64,000 nucleotides of DNA from an uncultured Bacteroidales bacterium (lineage in GTDB: Bacteria > Bacteroidota > Bacteroidia > Bacteroidales > Paludibacteraceae): positions 1 through 64,000 of the forward strand of contig CAMKDV010000005.1 of assembly GCA_946411385.1 (NCBI GenBank), in the 5' to 3' direction. Shown here in pieces: positions 52,273 to 60,798 of this stretch (position 1 is its first letter; the number at the start of each line of letters is the position of its first letter). Under the pieces are notes generated by a model. It made no database searches. It saw only the letters and a list, made by a program, of their open reading frames with translations, and was not told where the DNA came from. The translations under genes and the position numbers were made by a program.

Positions 52273-52326
52273 AAATAATAAGAGAGACACCCATACGAGC
52301 GTCACTCTTATTATTTAAATCCTCCG
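52273..52326 (-). terminator. Long hairpin after nqrF
   Basis: A perfect 12-bp stem (AAATAATAAGAG with its complement) plus inner pairing, directly behind the nqrF stop. No long T-run follows, so it is a terminator-like or mRNA-stabilising hairpin. Confidence 0.6.
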
Positions 52327-52328
52327 GA

Positions 52329-53612
52329 TTAACCTCCAAAGTTATCAAACCTGATATCCTGATCTTCTACACCCAGCGAGTGGAGCAGGTCGAGGACGGT
52401 CTTGGCCATCATAGGAGGACCGCAGAGGTAGTACTCGATGTCCTCGGGGGCGTCATGCTGCTTGAGGTAGGTGTCGCCCATCACAGGAGCGATGAAGCCC
52501 GGAGTGTACTTGACGCCGAGGTTGTCTGCCTTGGGGTCGGGGCGGTCGAGAGCCAGGTGGAAATGGAAGTTGGGGAACTCCTTCTCCAATGCCAGGAAAT
52601 CCTCGAGGAAGAACACCTCGTCCAAGGCGCGTGCGCCGTAGAAATAGTGCATCTCGCGGTCGCGGCACTGGCGCGTCTTGAGCATGTGCATGATCTGCGC
52701 ACGCAGCGGAGCCATACCGGCACCACCGCCGACCCAGATCATCTCCTTCTTGCTGTCATATACAGGGCGGAACTCGCCGTAAGGACCGGACATAACGACC
52801 TTGTCACCCGGCTTCAAAGAGAAGATATACGTCGAGGCTATACCGCAGGGCACATCCATGAACTCGGGTCCGTTGGGGCACTGGTCCTTGGGTTTGAACG
52901 GCGGCGTAGCGATACGTACGGTAAGGGTGATGATGTCGCCCTCGTCGGGATAGTTAGCCATAGAGTAGGCACGGATAGTCGGTTCGGTGTTCTTCTGTTT
53001 GAGTTTGAACAGACCGAAACGCTCCCATGACGGCAGATAGAGATCGCCGATGAGGGATTTGTCCATGTCGCGGTTGTAATCGATATCGAACTCGGGGATA
53101 CGGATTTGTGCGTAGGAGCCCGGTTCGAAGTCCATGTGCTCTCCCGGAGGCAGCTGCACCTTGAACTCCTTGATGAACGTAGCGACGTTCTTGTTGGAGA
53201 TAACCTCGCACTCCCATTCCTTGACGCCGAGCACGGACTCGTCCATCTTGAGCTGGAGATCGTTCTTGACCTTGACCTGGCAGCCGAGGCGCCAGTGGTC
53301 TTTCTGCTGCTTGCGGGTGAAATGAACGGTCTCGGTGGGAAGGATCTCGCCGCCGCCCTCAAGCACTTGGCACTTGCATTGTCCGCACGAGCCTTTGCCG
53401 CCGCAGGCGGAGGGCAGGTGCACGCCGGCTTCGCCGAGCGAAGCGAGCAGCGTGCCACCGGAAGGGATATTGTACTCCTTGTCGCCGTTGATGGTGACCT
53501 TGACGTCGCCCGAGGCAACGAGGTACTTCTTGGCAACAAGCAGGATAACTACCAACAGGAGTATTACAACGAGGAATACTAACACTGCATATAAAATAGC
53601 TGTTACATTCAT
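52329..53612 (-). CDS. nqrF: Na+-translocating NADH:quinone reductase subunit F
   Basis: NqrF takes electrons from NADH. One N-terminal membrane helix, a 2Fe-2S ferredoxin domain (LPSACGGKGSCGQCKC, about 68-83), then the FAD domain (YSMANYPDE, RAYSMAN) and NADH-binding segments (MIWVGGGAGMAPLRAQI, YYLCGPPMM, FDNFGG at the end). 427 aa. It is the last gene of the operon but is separated from nqrE by a foreign-looking gene. Confidence 0.97.
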   Translation of the reverse strand: MNVTAILYAVLVFLVVILLLVVILLVAKKYLVASGDVKVTINGDKEYNIPSGGTLLASLGEAGVHLPSACGGKGSCGQCKCQVLEGGGEILPTETVHFTRKQQKDHWRLGCQVKVKNDLQLKMDESVLGVKEWECEVISNKNVATFIKEFKVQLPPGEHMDFEPGSYAQIRIPEFDIDYNRDMDKSLIGDLYLPSWERFGLFKLKQKNTEPTIRAYSMANYPDEGDIITLTVRIATPPFKPKDQCPNGPEFMDVPCGIASTYIFSLKPGDKVVMSGPYGEFRPVYDSKKEMIWVGGGAGMAPLRAQIMHMLKTRQCRDREMHYFYGARALDEVFFLEDFLALEKEFPNFHFHLALDRPDPKADNLGVKYTPGFIAPVMGDTYLKQHDAPEDIEYYLCGPPMMAKTVLDLLHSLGVEDQDIRFDNFGG

Positions 53613-53657
53613 ATTCTTTACATTTATAGATTAGAACAAAAAGCTGAAGAATTCTTT

Positions 53658-53766
53658 TTAGTCAAATATTATCAATATTAACCGATATTTTTTATTAGTC
53701 AAATATTTCCGATATTAACCGATATTTTTATTAGTCAAATATTATCAATATTAACCAATATTAAAA
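53658..53766. repeat. Three AT-rich 36-37-bp repeats between nqrF and the GxxExxY gene
   Basis: Units at 53658, 53695 and 53731, each starting TTAGTCAAATATT and containing ATATTAACC(G/A)ATATT. The GTCAAATATT motif returns beyond the other end of the inserted gene. Confidence 0.88.
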
Positions 53767-54258
53767 CTAGCGTTTTGGAAGTGTTGAGAAGAACTCATTG
53801 TCCTCTTCTTCGTCTATACTACTACGGCGGCGGGTGTACTCCTTAGTATTGAAGTAGTGAACGTCATTTGTTTCAGAGTCATAGAGATATTTCTCTGCAT
53901 GCATGCTTTTCCCGAAATTGAGTAGTATACCTACCGGTCTTCTGGTGAGACGCAGGTAGTTGAATAATTGCGCTCTGTGCTCAGGGAGGATGGCCTCGGT
54001 GGCTTTCAGCTCGATGATGATGTCATCATCTACGGCAACATCCAGACGAAAACGCTTCTCCAACAAGATACCTTTATAGAATGTAGGCAGATCGCATTGG
54101 GTCTCGACCTTGTAGCCAAGGTCATCCAATTCGATAGCCAGCGCTTCCTCGTATATGCCCTCGGAGATACCATAGCCAAGTTCCTGATGAACCTCCATGG
54201 CGGCACCGATGATGTAATATACTTGGTCGGCTAATTCTGCAAGTCTCTTATCATCCAT
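53767..54258 (-). CDS. GxxExxY domain protein inserted in the nqr operon
   Basis: The GxxExxY signature is seen as GISEGIYEEAL, with MEVHQELGYG before it and RLDVAVDDDIIIELKA after it, a D then ExK pattern like PD-(D/E)XK nucleases. Function of the family is not proven. ATG 54258 chosen; the frame goes on to a TTG at 54282. 163 aa. It has no evident link to the Na+ pump and is bordered by AT-rich repeats, suggesting insertion. Confidence 0.85.
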   Translation of the reverse strand: MDDKRLAELADQVYYIIGAAMEVHQELGYGISEGIYEEALAIELDDLGYKVETQCDLPTFYKGILLEKRFRLDVAVDDDIIIELKATEAILPEHRAQLFNYLRLTRRPVGILLNFGKSMHAEKYLYDSETNDVHYFNTKEYTRRRSSIDEEEDNEFFSTLPKR

Positions 54259-54275
54259 ACTTGTAAGTTCTTTTT

Positions 54276-54424
54276 CGGTCAAATATTATCGATATTGTCC
54301 AATATTTTTTGTTGCATATTATCTATACCTTATATATAAATATAATATTTGGTAATATTGGTAATATTTGACTGATTTTGATCATCGCATATTTGATAAT
54401 ATTGGTAATATTTGACTATTATTG
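54276..54424. repeat. AT-rich repeats on the other side of the GxxExxY gene
   Basis: GTCAAATATT at 54278 and its reverse AATATTTGAC at 54363-54372 and 54407-54416, with GGTAATATTGGTAATATT in between. The 196-bp gap holds no other gene. Confidence 0.75.
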
Positions 54425-54454
54425 TTCCTTATGCTTTTATTCTTTCTCCTGTTT

Positions 54455-55063
54455 TTAGATGTTAAGTCCACTGAAGCACATGAACGCCATAGCCATGAGG
54501 CCGACCACGATGAACGTGATGCCGAGGCCCTGAAGAGGCTTGGGAACATCGTTATACTCCATCTTCTCACGAATACCGGCAAGGCAGCAGATAGCTACCA
54601 GCCAGCCCAGACCCGAACCGAGCGCGTAAGCAAACGCGTCGCCAATATTGGCGATCGCTTTAACGTTCTCCGGATCGAGCAGAATACGCTGCTGCATGAA
54701 GAGCGAACCACCCATGATGGCGCAGTTAACGGCAATAAGCGGCAGGAAGATACCCAGACTCGCATACAGCGAGGGGCTGAACTTCTCCACCACCATCTCC
54801 ACAATCTGCACGATAGCCGCGATAACGGCGATGAACAGGATGAACGAGAGGTAACCGAGGTTCAGCGGGTTGAGAACATATACCTGGAGCAGGTAGTTGA
54901 CGGGTAGGGTGATGAGCAGCACAAACGTAACCGCCACGCCCAGACCGAGACTCGTTTTCACGGTCTTACTAACTGCGAGGTAAGAACACATGCCTAAGAA
55001 GAAGGCAAATATCATGTTGTCAGCAAAGATGCTGCGAACAAACAAACTTAATGCGTGTTCCAT
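54455..55063 (-). CDS. nqrE: Na+-translocating NADH:quinone reductase subunit E
   Basis: Integral membrane subunit with six helices; [20 protein letters not shown] and [19 protein letters not shown] hold conserved Cys residues that bind the intramembrane Fe-S centre with NqrD. 202 aa, normal. Confidence 0.97.
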   Translation of the reverse strand: MEHALSLFVRSIFADNMIFAFFLGMCSYLAVSKTVKTSLGLGVAVTFVLLITLPVNYLLQVYVLNPLNLGYLSFILFIAVIAAIVQIVEMVVEKFSPSLYASLGIFLPLIAVNCAIMGGSLFMQQRILLDPENVKAIANIGDAFAYALGSGLGWLVAICCLAGIREKMEYNDVPKPLQGLGITFIVVGLMAMAFMCFSGLNI

Positions 55064-55080
55064 AATTTTCAGAATTTGTT

Positions 55081-55156
55081 GTTAAACTGTTAAGCTGTTA
55101 AGTTGTTAAGCTATTATTTTAACAATTTAACGTTTTAACGATTTAACAATTTAACA
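55081..55156. repeat. Inverted array of GTTAA-type units between nqrE and nqrD
   Basis: Left arm GTTAAACTG-type units (55081-55109), right arm TTAACAATT/TTAACG-type units (55119-55156); the arms pair imperfectly. Same layout as the arrays at 51.5-52.2 kb. Confidence 0.75.
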
Positions 55157-55157
55157 A

Positions 55158-55787
55158 TCACTTCTCCTCCTTATTTATAGCGCGATGCGCCCAGATGATA
55201 CCACCAACGATGATCAGCGCCATAGCGGGCATCATCATCATACCGCAGTTCTCGTAGAAGCCTCCGTTGGCCACATACCAGCTTTCGGGAATAACGCGGA
55301 AGCCGAGCAGAGTGCCTGCGCCGAAGAGTTCGCGGAAGAAAGCGACGATGATAAGGATGGCTGCATAGCCCAGACCGTTACCAAGACCATCGAGGAACGA
55401 ATCCCATACCTTGTTCGTCATGGCAAACGCCTCGAGACGACCCATGAGGATACAGTTCGTGATGATCAGACCAATATATACCGACAGCTGCATTGCCACA
55501 TCGTAAGCGAACGCCTTGAGCACCTCGCTAACGAGCGTAACCAGTGCGGCTACGACTACCAGTTGCACGATGATACGGATACGCATAGGTATCGTATTGC
55601 GGAGCAACGATATAATAACGTTCGACATAGCCACGATGATCGTAACCGCCACGCCCATGACCAGAGCCGGCTTGAGTTGCACGGTCACAGCGAGCGCCGA
55701 ACATATACCAAGCACCTGCACAACGACAGGGTTGTTGGCATTCAACGGACCCAACAGGGTCTCTTTCGTTTTCTGAGAAAGTGCCAT
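55158..55787 (-). CDS. nqrD: Na+-translocating NADH:quinone reductase subunit D
   Basis: Membrane subunit homologous to NqrE; GICSALAVTVQLKPALVMG and NGLGYAAILIIVAFFRELFG are typical. 209 aa. Starts 2 bp after nqrC stop. Confidence 0.97.
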   Translation of the reverse strand: MALSQKTKETLLGPLNANNPVVVQVLGICSALAVTVQLKPALVMGVAVTIIVAMSNVIISLLRNTIPMRIRIIVQLVVVAALVTLVSEVLKAFAYDVAMQLSVYIGLIITNCILMGRLEAFAMTNKVWDSFLDGLGNGLGYAAILIIVAFFRELFGAGTLLGFRVIPESWYVANGGFYENCGMMMMPAMALIIVGGIIWAHRAINKEEK

Positions 55788-55789
55788 AG

Positions 55790-56620
55790 TTATTCGATGT
55801 TAGATGTTTGACCGCCTTCGGCAGGTTGATCGCCTTCGGCTGTGTGACCGCATTCAGCTGCTTGGTCATGATGATGGCAATGTCCCTGGCAAGCCTCACC
55901 TTCATGGTGATGACCGCAGCAGCCCTCATGGTGATGGCCTTCTTCGCCATCATGGTGGTGACCGCACTTGCCTTCGCAATTGCCTTTGCAATGACCGCAG
56001 CAGTGTTTAACATTCAAGAAATCAGCATACTCGGCGAGGTTTGCTTTGAGCATGTCGCTAACGCCTGTGGAGGTGATGGTAGCACCGGATAGTGCGTCCA
56101 CCTGCTCCTGACCTTCAGCCTGTGTGCCGGCTTTGAGCACGGCTACGCTGACTACCCGGCCTTCTTCGTTGCGGATATGCTTGCCCTCGAACTGCTGACG
56201 GAACGGCAGTTCAACGATCAAAGCACCCAGACCCGGAGTCTCACTCTCGTGGTTGAAGTTCGCACCGTAGATGGTGTTCAGATCTTTGTCGAGCGCCAGA
56301 TAACCGCCGATGCCGCCCCAAAGACCTGCGCCTTTGAGTTTGAGCACGAACTTGGGTTCGTTGTCGATAACGGCTACATAAACGGGATGACCGTTCACAT
56401 CGAGCGTATCTTTTACGAGCGAGAAATAGAGCGCAGCGGGATCGTCGCAGCCGGTGATGTCCTGCTTGAGGGCACCCAGGATCTGCTTCTGCTGGTCGAG
56501 CTGTACATTAGCCTGCTGACGCGGACCAAGCACCTGGCTGACGAGGGCCAGCAAGACTGCTACGATAATCACTACTACCGTAGCATACACAATCGTGTAG
56601 GTATTGCTATTCGTATTCAT
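55790..56620 (-). CDS. nqrC: Na+-translocating NADH:quinone reductase subunit C with His/Cys-rich tail
   Basis: NqrC carries a covalent FMN on the Thr of SGATITS (about residues 176-182) in a domain outside the inner membrane; one N-terminal helix anchors it. The core matches the family (GLWGGIGGYLALD, ETPGLGALI). From residue about 204 it has a 73-residue tail with 16 His and 10 Cys in patterns like GHHH and CC, then an acidic Gly-rich end. This tail is not part of known NqrC proteins and may bind metal ions. Confidence 0.95.
   Translation of the reverse strand: MNTNSNTYTIVYATVVVIIVAVLLALVSQVLGPRQQANVQLDQQKQILGALKQDITGCDDPAALYFSLVKDTLDVNGHPVYVAVIDNEPKFVLKLKGAGLWGGIGGYLALDKDLNTIYGANFNHESETPGLGALIVELPFRQQFEGKHIRNEEGRVVSVAVLKAGTQAEGQEQVDALSGATITSTGVSDMLKANLAEYADFLNVKHCCGHCKGNCEGKCGHHHDGEEGHHHEGCCGHHHEGEACQGHCHHHDQAAECGHTAEGDQPAEGGQTSNIE
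55793..56011 (-). other. His/Cys-rich C-terminal extension of NqrC
   Basis: Encodes residues about 204-276: four HHH groups, one CHHH contained in these, two CC pairs and several GHC/CGH combinations. Would lie in the periplasm, where it could store or sense Zn, Cu or Ni; inference only. Confidence 0.85.
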
Positions 56621-56630
56621 ATCGTCCTCC

Positions 56631-57827
56631 TTATGCTTTTACGCGTTTAGCACGCATGTTAATATTACGTTGAACAACACACCAGTCGATGAGCGGAGCC
56701 ACGGCGTTGCCGAGCAGGATAGCGAGCATCATGCCCTCGGGATAACCCGGGTTGAGTACGCGCACTACCACAGCCATGAAGCCGATGAGCGCACCGTAGA
56801 TCCACTTGCCGCAATCCGTACGGGCAGCGGTAACAGGGTCGGTAGCCATGAATACAGCACCGAACAGGAAGCCGCCGCTAACCAGGTGCATGTACCACGG
56901 ATACTGTGCAACGAGGTTGTCGGCCGAACCGAACTTGTTGAACAGCAGTGCGGTGATGCAGCCCGTAACGATGATGCTGAACATGATGCGCCAATCCGCC
57001 GTGCGGGTGATGAGCAGCAGGGCAGCACCGAGGAGGATGGCCCAGACGCAGGTCTCGCCAACAGAGCCGGGGATAAGGCCGTTGACCATATCCATGAACG
57101 TTACATCAGCCGATGAGCCGGTAGCCAGTTGCGTGAGCGGGGTAGCGCCGGAGAAGCCATCGATGAGAGAGTGACCGCCATCCCAGCCCCAGGTCGAACC
57201 TGTGCGGATGAACGCCTTGTCGCCCGTCATGTGAGTCGGGTAGGCGAAGAACAGGAAGGCACGGGTGATGAGCGCTACGTTGAAGATGTTGTAGCCCGTA
57301 CCGCCGAACACCTCTTTGGCGAAGATAACGGCGAAAGCAGTAGCTACAGCAACCATCCACAGCGGCGTGTTGATAGGCACGATCAGAGGAATAAGGAAAC
57401 CGGTAACGAGGAAACCCTCAGCTATCTCTTCATGCTTCCACTGAGCCACGGTGAACTCGATGCCCAGACCAACGATGTAACTAACAAGAATATACGGCAG
57501 TACAGCCAGCAGACCGAAGCCGAAAGCCTTCCAGAACAGCGCAGCGGTCAAGCCGCCAAGGAGCTGCCCGGTAGCCAACAGGTGCTGATAGCCGACATTG
57601 TACATGCCGAAAAGCATACACGGAACGAGTGCGAGGACTACGTAGATCATCGTGCGCTTGGAGTCATTGCCCGCATGGATATGCGAGCCAAGGCGCTTGC
57701 CGGTAGTGTTCGGGGTGAAGAGGAAACTCTCGAAACCGTCGAACAGGGACCAGAATGCGTGCAACTTGCCGCCTTCCTCAAAGTTAGGGCGGAGTTGCTC
57801 TTTCAGTTTATATAGACCCTCAAACAT
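56631..57827 (-). CDS. nqrB: Na+-translocating NADH:quinone reductase subunit B
   Basis: Large membrane subunit with covalent FMN on the Thr in DGFSGATPLTQ (about 223-229); also riboflavin and the Na+ path lie here. Typical: GSHIHAGNDSKRTMIYV, FLFGAVFMATDPVTA. 398 aa. Its ATG overlaps the nqrA stop by one base. Confidence 0.97.
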   Translation of the reverse strand: MFEGLYKLKEQLRPNFEEGGKLHAFWSLFDGFESFLFTPNTTGKRLGSHIHAGNDSKRTMIYVVLALVPCMLFGMYNVGYQHLLATGQLLGGLTAALFWKAFGFGLLAVLPYILVSYIVGLGIEFTVAQWKHEEIAEGFLVTGFLIPLIVPINTPLWMVAVATAFAVIFAKEVFGGTGYNIFNVALITRAFLFFAYPTHMTGDKAFIRTGSTWGWDGGHSLIDGFSGATPLTQLATGSSADVTFMDMVNGLIPGSVGETCVWAILLGAALLLITRTADWRIMFSIIVTGCITALLFNKFGSADNLVAQYPWYMHLVSGGFLFGAVFMATDPVTAARTDCGKWIYGALIGFMAVVVRVLNPGYPEGMMLAILLGNAVAPLIDWCVVQRNINMRAKRVKA

Positions 57828-59095
57828 TATTCAATCTCCTGTTTTAAGTTATCCAATGCGGCGCGAACGATAGCTTGCAGCGGCATCTTGGAGGTGCAGA
57901 CGTACTCGCAGAGTGCGAAATCTTCGGGTGCAACCTCGTAAGCGCCCAGCGCTTCCATTCGATCCAAGTTTCCGGCAATCATAGCCTTGATGAGATGCTC
58001 GGGGTAGATGTCCATCGGGAACACGCGCTCATACTCGCCGCTGACGATGATAGCGCGGCGTCCGCCTTTCAGACGGGCATCCTGCTTACCCTCGCGCAGG
58101 AAGCACGGCATGATCCAACCCATGAACTCATGGGTCTCCGTACCTTGAGCGATGACGGTGAACTGGTTGTCGTAGATGCTGATAGCGTCTTCCAGCTCTA
58201 TCTGACGACCGCTGAGCGCATTGCCGGCGATGTAACGCGGCTCGATGCTCTCATCGACGTTGCATGCGAGGATAGTCTTGACGGGCATACCTTCGATCAC
58301 GTCGTAGTACTTCGGTTCGCGTACCAGCGGACCTGTCAGCGCTACGCGCTTGCGCACGTCTACGATGCCCTTCAGGAGCAGCGTGCCGATGAGGCGCAGA
58401 TCCTGGATGTTGACGGTCCAGACGGTTTCGCCCTTGGCGATAGGAGCCACATGGTTGATCTGAACACCTACGTTGCCTGCGGGGTGGGGACCGTCAACCA
58501 TAAAGAGCGTGCAGTCTTTCCACGGAGCACGCGCACCGGCCTTGATACCCATGTACACAGGAGCGATAGCACCCAGCGCCGTGATGGCAGCCTGCACCTC
58601 GGCTTCGTGGCCTTGCAGCACAAAGTCGTAGTCGGGAGCCAACGGAGCAGAATCGAACGAGGAGATGAACACGGCTTTCGGAGTCTTGTTAGGCAGCGCG
58701 ATGCAGTCGTAGGGGCGTTGCTTGATCAGCGCCCACAATCCTGACTGCAACAGCAGAGCCTTCAAGTCCTGCTTCGTGTCAAACGCCTCATACTGCATCG
58801 TAGCGTCAGCCTCAATGTCGATACTCAACACCTTGCGGCGCTCGCCGCGCACGATGGCGCTGACTGTACCACTGACAGGTGAGGTGAACAGCATCTCGGC
58901 AAACGTCTTGTCTTGGAAAAGCGGGCTACCCGCTTTTACCTTGTCGCCTTCATGCACCAGCAGTCTGGGCTTGATTCCGGCGAAATGGTCGGGAACGATG
59001 TGATAAACAGCAGGCTTCATCACGCTACCATCGGTAAGCGCGGCCTTGCCGTCCAACTTCACGTCCAAACCACGAGTCAGTTTGATTTGTTGCAT
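57827..59095 (-). CDS. nqrA: Na+-translocating NADH:quinone reductase subunit A
   Basis: NqrA is the cytoplasmic subunit of the pump, binding quinone near NqrB. KLTRGLDVKLDGKA, VHEGDKVKAGSPLFQDK and VNHVAP-type segments (QINHVAPIAKGETVW) are typical. 422 aa. First gene behind promoter 59286-59317. Confidence 0.96.
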   Translation of the reverse strand: MQQIKLTRGLDVKLDGKAALTDGSVMKPAVYHIVPDHFAGIKPRLLVHEGDKVKAGSPLFQDKTFAEMLFTSPVSGTVSAIVRGERRKVLSIDIEADATMQYEAFDTKQDLKALLLQSGLWALIKQRPYDCIALPNKTPKAVFISSFDSAPLAPDYDFVLQGHEAEVQAAITALGAIAPVYMGIKAGARAPWKDCTLFMVDGPHPAGNVGVQINHVAPIAKGETVWTVNIQDLRLIGTLLLKGIVDVRKRVALTGPLVREPKYYDVIEGMPVKTILACNVDESIEPRYIAGNALSGRQIELEDAISIYDNQFTVIAQGTETHEFMGWIMPCFLREGKQDARLKGGRRAIIVSGEYERVFPMDIYPEHLIKAMIAGNLDRMEALGAYEVAPEDFALCEYVCTSKMPLQAIVRAALDNLKQEIE

Positions 59096-59285
59096 GTTGA
59101 TTAATGATTTATTATTGTTTTCGTTTTAGTCCAAAAATGTTGATGTTTTCTTTCGGTCAAAAATTACCAAAAATTGCTCCAAAATTGCGAAGGAGTAATT
59201 TCGGCAAAAATTACCAATATTAAAAATTATTGTATGTATGCGTGTCGCTCGCGCCCACAGAGGCACATGCGCACACAAAAACATA

Positions 59286-59317
59286 CAAAGGTACAAAAAA
59301 AATACGGAAAAAGCAAA
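59286..59317 (-). promoter_or_regulatory. Bacteroidota promoter of the nqr operon
   Basis: Minus strand TTTGC, 20-nt spacer, TACCTTTG; the leader to nqrA is about 180 nt. Confidence 0.82.
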
Positions 59318-59384
59318 TAATTTTGCAGAATTTTGCGTATTTTTGTTTAAATAGTGAAAAATTCAGCAAATTCTCGTTATAATT

Positions 59385-59416
59385 TTTGCTTTTTTGCAAA
59401 ATTTTTCGTAACTTTG
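59385..59416 (+). promoter_or_regulatory. Bacteroidota promoter of the secreted-protein/DPP IV genes
   Basis: TTTGC at 59385, 20-nt spacer, TAACTTTG at 59409-59416. It excludes the upstream start of the open frame (59386). Confidence 0.82.
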
Positions 59417-59436
59417 TACGTTTTTGTACGCGCGTA

Positions 59437-60798
59437 ATGATGAAAGCATTGTTTTTGCTCATAGCCTTGTATACGATTACCGGCAAGGAGGCGGTAGCTG
59501 ACGGTACTGTACCGCCGGGTTCGTCGTGCACCTACGTGCAGTCGGGCACCAAATCCGGGCAGATGACTGCGGGCAACACGATAGACCTGGTGCTGACGGG
59601 CTACGATGGGGCAACTATCTCTTCCGTCACGCTGATGATGCGCTCGAACTCTTCCGCCGGAGCGGGAAGTATGCAGCTGCAGGTAGGTGAGCAGACGGTG
59701 TGGCAGATAGCCGATGCAGCGTTCAATACCGCGAGCTGGTATGGCGCATATTCCTCTGATTTTGTTCCGATAGAGAATACATTTACTAACCTGGTTGTTC
59801 CCGACGGAGGAGCCATCAGCCTGCACATGGCAGCATCGGTCAACTCGCTGTATCTGCAAAGTGTGCAGATCAACTATACCATCCCTGCCGCGCAGCCGTG
59901 TACGGTAAGCTTTGATACCCATACCAATCTGCGCGTCAGTCCTGTCACCGAACAGACTGCCGGTGCGGGAGTTATCTTGCCCGAGTTCCAGATCTACGAT
60001 GCCGACTGGCAGTTCTACGGCTGGGCGGACAATCCGCTGATAGAAACGACAACCAAGCCATTGTCCGTCTACCCGGCACAATCGCTCTACCATCCATCGA
60101 CAGACTGCACGCTGCATGCCGTGTACAAGCATACGGGTGAAGAGCCGGTGTGGTTAGCTGCCGACAGCATAGGAACGGATACCTATATCCTGGCGGCATA
60201 CGCGCCGGAACTGTTTGCGGACCATGTGCTGCGCGCCGCAGGCGCCGTAGCTGACGGACATCTGTTGCTACAGCCGGGTGCTGCCATTGTGGAGGGTGAT
60301 GAGGTGGTGCTGCCTACCACCGTATATGGGGCAGAAGAAGTGTATACCGTCACCCGCTCGTCGGATACGACGGTCACGATCCGCCATACGGCTACGAGCA
60401 AGTATGTCACCTTGGGCAAGAGCAGCAATTTCACCACCTCGTCCACCGCTACACGCCATTGGCAGATAACTCCTTACGATGCAGCCGATGCTCCGCGGGG
60501 CGCTTACAGCCTCAGTCAGCAGTTGGACGGAACGACCTATTACGTGGGCGTGGACTTTCAGGCTTCGGAATATGTGTTCTACCTCAAGCCGACTACCGCC
60601 GTGACGAACGTCAAACCGCTGCTGCTGTATTCCACGACGAACATCGAGCGTGAGCCGTCGGCCTACACATCCTACATCAACGGCGAGGGAGTGGAGCAGA
60701 CCACGGCTGACGGGCAGAATATGACGGATTATACACTGGATCTGGGGACATACACGATACACATACATAACGGCAAAAAAACACTCCAATTGAAATGA
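59437..60798 (+). CDS. Secreted protein with InlB-like repeat, unknown function
   Basis: ATG 59437 (or 59440) gives a signal peptide (KALFLLIALYTITGKEAVA). Residues about 60-160 form beta strands; the segment VSFDTHTNLRV to TLHAVYKH resembles a Listeria-Bacteroides (InlB B-type) repeat with FYGWADNPL. No enzyme motif. 453 aa. The promoter box ends 20 bp before the ATG, so the leader is very short. Its end overlaps the DPP IV start by 4 nt (ATGA). Confidence 0.75.
   Translation: MMKALFLLIALYTITGKEAVADGTVPPGSSCTYVQSGTKSGQMTAGNTIDLVLTGYDGATISSVTLMMRSNSSAGAGSMQLQVGEQTVWQIADAAFNTASWYGAYSSDFVPIENTFTNLVVPDGGAISLHMAASVNSLYLQSVQINYTIPAAQPCTVSFDTHTNLRVSPVTEQTAGAGVILPEFQIYDADWQFYGWADNPLIETTTKPLSVYPAQSLYHPSTDCTLHAVYKHTGEEPVWLAADSIGTDTYILAAYAPELFADHVLRAAGAVADGHLLLQPGAAIVEGDEVVLPTTVYGAEEVYTVTRSSDTTVTIRHTATSKYVTLGKSSNFTTSSTATRHWQITPYDAADAPRGAYSLSQQLDGTTYYVGVDFQASEYVFYLKPTTAVTNVKPLLLYSTTNIEREPSAYTSYINGEGVEQTTADGQNMTDYTLDLGTYTIHIHNGKKTLQLK

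Larger units (their letters stand above)
51376..52328. other. Gene-free region rich in inverted repeats
   Basis: About 950 bp without a supportable gene. Inverted repeats seen: 51470-51497 (GGCTCC-G-GGAGCC core), 51577-51629 (three TGGCA units facing three TTGCC units), 51669-51694 (perfect 11-bp stem GTATTATATAC), 51926-51942 (GTCAGATG-T-CATCTGAC), 51953-51972 with 52032-52051 (19 of 20 pairs), 52100-52116 with 52159-52175, 52217-52248 (CGCGCGTA stem) and 52273-52326. Two of the larger ones consist of 8-9-bp direct units in each arm. Confidence 0.75.
59096..59436. other. Divergent control region between nqrA and the secreted protein gene
   Basis: Holds the two promoters listed separately and an AT-rich leader of nqrA with AAAATTACCAA-type repeats (59153-59220). 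No gene. Confidence 0.7.

Noticed and set aside
57875..58744. 289-codon plus frame inside nqrA
   Set aside because: nqrA is certain; the frame is a mirror of it and has no recognisable domain.
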